64,000 nucleotides of DNA from Ahaetulla prasina (taxonomy: Eukaryota; Chordata; Lepidosauria; Squamata; Colubridae): positions 55,873,409 through 55,937,408 of the forward strand of contig NC_080546.1 in the NCBI RefSeq assembly GCF_028640845.1, read 5' to 3'. The notes below the pieces were generated by a model, which ran no database searches, had not been told where the DNA came from, and saw nothing but the letters and a program-made list of their open reading frames with translations. How positions within the stretch are numbered: position 1 is the stretch's first letter; the number at the start of each line of letters is the position of its first letter. This document shows positions 58,480 to 64,000 of the stretch, piece by piece. Position numbers and translations under genes: made by a program.

Positions 58480-60430
58480 GGAGATGCATAGGTTAACCTA
58501 AACTGACAATCTTTTTCCTTATGGATGACATGGATATTTATGAAACAGTCTAGGTGATAAAAAAAATGGAGCCATGCAATCTTTTTCATCATTGCTGTTG
58601 TTTATCAACAATGTATTTGTATATTCAAAAAGCAATTGCTCATACTGACAAAGCTTATTTTCCCAAAAAACATGAATTCCAAGGTATAATTTGTCTGACA
58701 ATATCATTCAGTGTCACTCATTGTAAAAAACTGTACAATTCCACAAATTACCAACCTCATCTCATAGAATCCATACTCCCGAGTTAAAAACATTAATTAT
58801 AAATTGCATCACAGAAATAACCATTTCTATACCACCCTGAATATCTATTGTTCTTTAATCAGAATCCTAACAACTATGAACTTAGTTCCTTTTGTACACT
58901 AAAGTTATCAGTGAAAGGAACAAGCAATGCTAGGAACATTCATCTGGATGCAAGTTCCAAAAGTATGGCTCCATGAGAGGTAGAGGAAGAGTTTTAACGC
59001 AATGCTTTTATGAGATACACTTGAAGAGCTGGACTAAATTGTTCATGGCAAAATGATCATGGCAATGATTAAAGAGACAGTAATATTCATCTTATCAAGA
59101 CATAGCTTTCTAAAATTGCAGGCTGGTACCATAGCCCAAAGCAAAGTGAGCCAAGGGCACCTTGCCTGCTGGAACCTAAGGATGTAAAAGCATATATTTA
59201 ACTGGTCGAGTTGCATGGCCTAAAGCCTCTTAAAGCTAAAATGTTCTGGAAAAAAAATAAAAGATAAATTAACGTACCACAACCATTTTCTGCTGGGCAA
59301 CAGATGATTTCATCATAGACTTAGGTATGGAGCTTGAATAATAGCAGGGAATGTTCTTTAAAATTGCATGCTCTTACAACCATTGATTTAGCAATACTAA
59401 ATTCTGCCCAAAGTTGTATCAATAGGTAAATTATGTTGAATAAGTACATGAATCTTAAATCATATACTGGATAGAAGATACTGAATAGCTAGATAAATTA
59501 CATAAATATCAGATTTATTCCATTTTCTAAACAGTACTTTTTATATTTGTGCGTGTTTGTATGGGTAATGGGAGGAAGAACTATGTTATGACTAATAGCA
59601 AATATTTACTGCAGCACAGAATGTTAAGGCCCCATTATATCCACGGGGAAAAAATGAAAGAAAAGAAACCATTATTGTCTACTAGTCTCAATAGGGACCT
59701 TGTATATTAAGAGTTATAAACCGCTATTATGTTTCCCAGTTTAAAATCTCCCATGTGTTGTGATATATAAATGGAATAGGATTAGAGCTGGCTATATGAA
59801 TGTAATTGGTTGGATCAAAGTAACAAAACTTTGTATTACAATGTTTAATGTTTAATATCAGCACTATTAATGTTTAATAGTGTATGCAAGCACCATATAC
59901 TTGAAGGATAAATGTTTTGAAATTAGGTTATTTATTTACTGTATAATAATTAAAGAACTATAACATACAGAAGATTGCCCTACAGTTAAGAATTAATTCA
60001 CATGGCAAATGGCTGCTAACAAAGGTACTCTTTGGAATGGAAGTATTGAACACACCTTTTTGAATTGTATTTTCTTATACATGGGTAAAAAATTAATTTT
60101 TGTGGTGCTGAACTGAAACGGTACTAAATAACAACAAGAAATATGGTCAGAAATATATCAGTTGCAACAAATAGTTTATTAACATTAGATACCTTGTGTC
60201 TAATGTGATTGCAGTGAATAAGTTTGAGGAAATCATGTCTAGCTTTACGATATGGAAGTACACAAAAAACTGATTACAGAGTAATTATATATGTCTTACT
60301 TTAGGAATATCTATAGCAGAAAGGAATAGGGGATATATATTTGTCACAGGACTGCAGGATTGCATCTTTTCACAAAATCAGTTTTCACAGAATCAATTTT
60401 ACAGCATTGATATAGAACTTGGAAGGGTTT
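58480..60430. other. AT-rich intergenic stretch
   Basis: No gene or repeat recognised. Confidence 0.4.
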
Positions 60431-60439
60431 TTTTAGCCT

Positions 60440-61860
60440 AACACATTATTTGGTCAGGAATAGAAACAAACAACCTACTCTCTAATCAACAATATGGTTT
60501 CAGAAAAAATTTATCCTGTAATTTACAACTTCTTCACTGGACATATGGACTACATATGGACTACAAATCTTGATCAGGGCAAAGCAATAGATGCAATTTA
60601 CATTGATTTCTGTAAAGCTTTTGACTCAGTGGTACATGACAAACTTCTCCTAAAACTAAAATCCTACGGCATCTCTGGACCCCTCCACAATTGGATAACA
60701 GTGTTCCTGTCAAACGACAACAAGTGGTCAAAATAGACAGTGTCCTATCAAATCCTGTTCCTGTCAATAGCGGCGTTCCACAAGGCAGCGTTCTTGGACC
60801 AACACTCTTCATATTATACATTAATGATCTCTGTGACCATATTATAAGTAATTGCGTTCTCTTCGCTGACAATGTTAAACTATTTAACACTACCAACAAT
60901 ACAACTACCCTTCAAAAAGACCTTGATTTTGTGTCAGAAGGGTCAAAAACTTTGCAACTCCAAATCTCAACAAGAAAATGCTCTGTCTTACACATTGGAA
61001 AAAAGAATCTGAACACTAAATACAAGCTTGATGGACATTGCTTTGTAGATGACCCCCACCCCATTAAAGATCTTGGAGTTTTCATAATAAATGATCTAAG
61101 TGCCAGAGCCCACTGCAACTACATTGCAAAAAAGGCTTTAAGAGTTGTAAACTTAATCTTGCGTAGCTTCTTCTCCAGAAACACTACACTACTAACCAGA
61201 GCATATAAAACATTTGCTAGACGAATTCTTGAATACAGCTTGCCTGTCTGGAACCCATACCTCATTTTGGACATTAATACAATTGAGCGTGTCCAGAAAT
61301 ATTTTACAAGAAGAGTTCTCCACTCCTCTGATTACAAGAAAATACCTTATGCCACCAGACTTGAAATCCTGGGTTTAGAAAATGTAGAACTCCGCCGCCT
61401 TCAACATGACCTGTGTTTAACTCATAGAATCATCTGTTACAATGTCCTTCCTGTTGAAAACTATTTCAGCTTCAATCACAACAATACACGAGCACACAAT
61501 AGATTTAAGCTTAATGTGAATTGCTCCAATCTTGATTGCAGAAAATATGACTTCAGTAACAGAGTTGTTAATGTCTGGAATGCACTACCAGACTCTGAGG
61601 TCTCTTCCCAAAATCCCCAAAGCTTTAACCAAAAACTTTCTACTATTGACTTCACCCCATTCTTAAGAGGACTGTAAGGGGCGTGTATAAGAGCACCAAC
61701 GTGCCTACCGTTCCTGTCCTAATGTTTCCTTTGATTGTATCCAATTTCATATAGTCATTACATACTTATGCTTATATATATGCTTATACATCATATAGTT
61801 ATTTCATGTTATGCTTATACATACTGTTGTGACAAATAAAATAAATAAATAAATATATAG
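60440..61860 (+). mobile_element. CR1-like (Jockey superfamily) LINE, 5'-truncated, recently active family
   Basis: Begins inside the reverse transcriptase and keeps the C-terminal region and the whole 3' UTR (GGGGCGTGTATAAGAGCAC, GTGCCTACCGTTCCTGTCC), ending TGTGACAAATAAAATAAATA. Two further 3' ends of the family lie at 38.0 and 39.0 kb. The clade may be CR1/L3 or Rex1-like; I cannot separate these by eye. Confidence 0.85.
60494..61677 (+). pseudogene. Reverse transcriptase C-terminal half of the CR1-like LINE
   Basis: Frame 1 (60494-60736) carries AIDAIYIDFCKAFDSVVHDK; a single indel near 60715 moves the reading to the second frame, which runs without a stop to 61677. There VPQGSVLGPTLFILYINDL is followed by FADN (60862-60873) where the family has FADD: the second catalytic Asp codon reads AAT (60871-60873). 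Downstream come LEYSLPVWNPYL, a long helical thumb-like region and NRVVNVWNALP near the end. 328 codons without a stop is good preservation, but the changed motif and frameshift indicate a dead copy. Confidence 0.9.
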
Positions 61861-62105
61861 AATTCTCAGCCACCAGTAGAGTTTTCTTTCCATGTATGGA
61901 CAAAGATGTTAGGCTGTCTCACTTTGCCATGGATGACTGGTCCATGAGCTTAACACTTGCTGTTGACTTTTTAAAATCTAGATTATCAAATGATTTAGGG
62001 GCAAGTTCTGCATTTTTGTTGGTATCTTAGGTTACAATTAATTATTGGGTAGGTTTACAGGTGGGGAGGTGGGAAGATGAGAATAAGATATTTATTCTGC
62101 TTTTA
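61861..62105. other. Short AT-rich stretch
   Basis: Nothing recognised. Confidence 0.4.
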
Positions 62106-62120
62106 TTATCTATCTTTCTA

Positions 62121-62156
<36 letters not shown>

Positions 62157-62159
62157 TCA

Positions 62160-62245
<86 letters not shown>

Positions 62246-62305
62246 TTCTACCTCCTACCTACCTACCAGTATCTATCCATCTATCTATCTACCAGTATCT
62301 ATCTA
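62106..62305. repeat. (TCTA)n microsatellite with TCTG and ACCTACC variants
   Basis: Long TCTA runs (complement of GATA) from about 62138 to 62246, bordered by TCTG repeats on the left and variant units on the right. The open frames here are repeat translations. Confidence 0.98.
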
Positions 62306-63862
62306 TCTATATATTTGACTATTGTTTAAAAATGTAATATTTTTCTATGGTTTCAAAATGTAAACATTTCATGAAGTGTCTGTCAAATATATTAATGTTT
62401 TTATCAAATCTGTCTAAATAAAGCTGTCAGTGCACAGGGGGTGAAAATTCCCTTTCTCTGCTGACCAAATGAAGAAATATAAGTGTTTGTCCTTGATTAA
62501 CGTTCACAGAAAATCAACCAACTTAAAAGTGCCAACTTGTGTCAGCACTTTTTGTGTAATCATGCATTTCTGTGTAGCAGCAATTCCATTTAATGAGAAG
62601 GCCTTCAAAATAATCTGGTGTTTTTTCGGAAGCTATGGGTTATTGCTGAAGGTAGTAATTTCTGAGAATCAAAGTACACAAGGAAGTTGAAGAAGAAATG
62701 AATGTGAACATAAGCATGTTTGTCAGATTTGATGCTATTTAATAATGCATTTATGATTAGAACACTATATACTGTTAATGCATTCAGGGTTATATGAAAA
62801 GTTCAGGACCTGAAATTTATTACTATAAACAAAGGATATGTTTGGCCTCTATCTGAGAATTGCAATCTGCTGAGTATGTCCTGAGTTATTCTGCATTTTT
62901 ATCATTTCATTTATTTGTAATGTTGTGTTTGTATTGATGAAGCACGCTGAGTCTCTGTAAATAAAATAAATGGAAAACAAATACTGCAAGATTCAACTAG
63001 AAATAGCGTATTATCTTCATCTTTCCTGGCTTCCTTTGTCTGCTGGAGCTATTGTTTTGTTTTTTTCTTTTAAGACAAGCATCAGCTAGTATAATTTCTT
63101 CTTTTCTAGAGATGGAAATTTGTTATATTTTAACACAATAAAAAGCAAGCAGGCAAAGAGCAAATCCCAACAAGTTTTTATAGCAGTCCGTCGTAGAACA
63201 ATCAGTGACTTTCACAGTCCCCACCTAGATCTTTTCTGAGTTATTTTAATTGGTTTTAGATGAAGCTAATTATAGTAGATATCTAATTGGTATGCACTTT
63301 ACTAAAGGCAATCCTTGCAATTGTGTAACATATCTTTTAATAAGAAATAGTACATGTTCAAGTAACAATTTTATATAAATCTCAGTATTTATCTTAATTT
63401 AGCAGAGTAAAAAAAAAAGTAAGATCTTTAGCATACTGTTCTGATCCCAAATGCAATTATAATGATTCTATTCAAAGATAATTGAAAAGAAAGAAAAGAA
63501 AGAAAGAAACCTGTTTTGTTTTTGTTTTGCCCTGCATGATATGAGAGATAAAGGATTCTAAACTCAGAATTTAGAATCATGTTTGATTCCTGCATAGAAG
63601 AACTTTGCAATCTTTGCCTGTCTCCGGAATATTTGGGCAATTAGCCCAAAAGAAGGCCAAATCAATAGTAAAAGTGAGAATCGGGGACATAGATCACCAA
63701 AATGGTCCCCTCAATTCTCTCACCAAACATTAGTTGGTTGAAAACTCTCTATTGCAGGGTATCCATATAATGTGAACACTAAGTAAACACAGATGGGCAT
63801 TTTCCAGAACCATCTTTGATGCCCTCCCATCCTTTGACCTGACAGAAGATTTCATGGAACTC
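62306..63862. other. AT-rich intergenic stretch
   Basis: No gene recognised. A GCACGCTGAGTCTCTGTAAA piece followed by AATAAAATAAAT near 62942-62970 may be a decayed LINE 3' end. Confidence 0.35.
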
Positions 63863-64000
63863 CTTTTTTTTTTTTAATTTACATTTATATCCCACCCTTC
63901 TCCGAAGACTCAGGGCGGCTTACATTGTGTAAGGCAATAGTCTCATCCTATTTGTATATTTATATACAAAGTCAACTTATTGTCCCCCCAACAATCTGGG
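63863..64000 (-). mobile_element. tRNA-derived SINE with L2-type 3' end, cut by the window edge
   Basis: After a T-run (63863-63876) the + strand reads ATATCCCACCCTTCTCCGAA and CAGGGCGGCTTACA, then CCCCCCAACAATCTGGG at the edge. This is the complement of the 3' half of the SINE at 19.5 kb. The tRNA head lies outside the window. Confidence 0.88.

Overview
This window looks like non-coding, repeat-rich DNA from a squamate reptile, most likely a snake. The base composition is AT-rich. The repeats are the squamate set: CR1/L2-clade LINEs, an L1 with a polypurine 3' UTR, tRNA-derived SINEs (one Sauria-type), hAT and mariner-like non-autonomous DNA transposons, and blocks that look Penelope-like. 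The species is inferred from the repeats alone. I found no host exon, tRNA or rRNA gene that I could support. Every long coding signal belongs to a transposon, and all are broken.

Layout. 0.2-5.85 kb: one near-full-length dead L1 on the + strand. 7.0-8.85 kb: a hAT element with a LINE tail nested in it, a GC-rich block I could not assign, a pyrimidine tract and a LINE relic. 8.85-15.7 kb: an AT-rich desert. 15.7-16.5 kb: a GC-rich mariner-like copy with an internal inverted repeat. 19.0-22.45 kb: two SINEs head to head, then three different hAT elements with 8-bp target duplications. 22.6-26.0 kb: antisense LINE relics. 27.5-29.15 kb: GATA microsatellites, a 1.1 kb palindrome built from two head-to-head Penelope-like copies, and a third copy. 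31.9 and 33.3 kb: SINEs. 33.5-35.7 kb: a GC-rich L2-clade LINE. 38.0-39.5 kb: two CR1-like LINE 3' ends. 41.3-44.3 kb: an antisense LINE carrying an L1 insertion and a hAT insertion, followed by a second GC-rich LINE copy. 45.3-45.9 kb: a SINE beside a 0.3 kb inverted repeat. 48.0-48.5 kb: a complete mariner-like element with TA flanks. 58.2 kb: a Sauria-type SINE. 60.4-61.86 kb: a CR1-like LINE with one visible frameshift and a changed catalytic motif. 62.1 kb: a TCTA microsatellite. The window ends inside another SINE.

How the parts relate. One tRNA-SINE family shares its 3' end, including a stem capped by a TTCG loop, with the GC-rich LINEs, as expected if those LINEs mobilise it. Several LINE tails run directly into tetranucleotide microsatellites. 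The least familiar structure is the Penelope-like palindrome. Each arm ends in a hammerhead-like core and carries three CCAATCAG boxes exactly 27 nt apart. A neighbouring related copy also has an inverted repeat at its 5' end.
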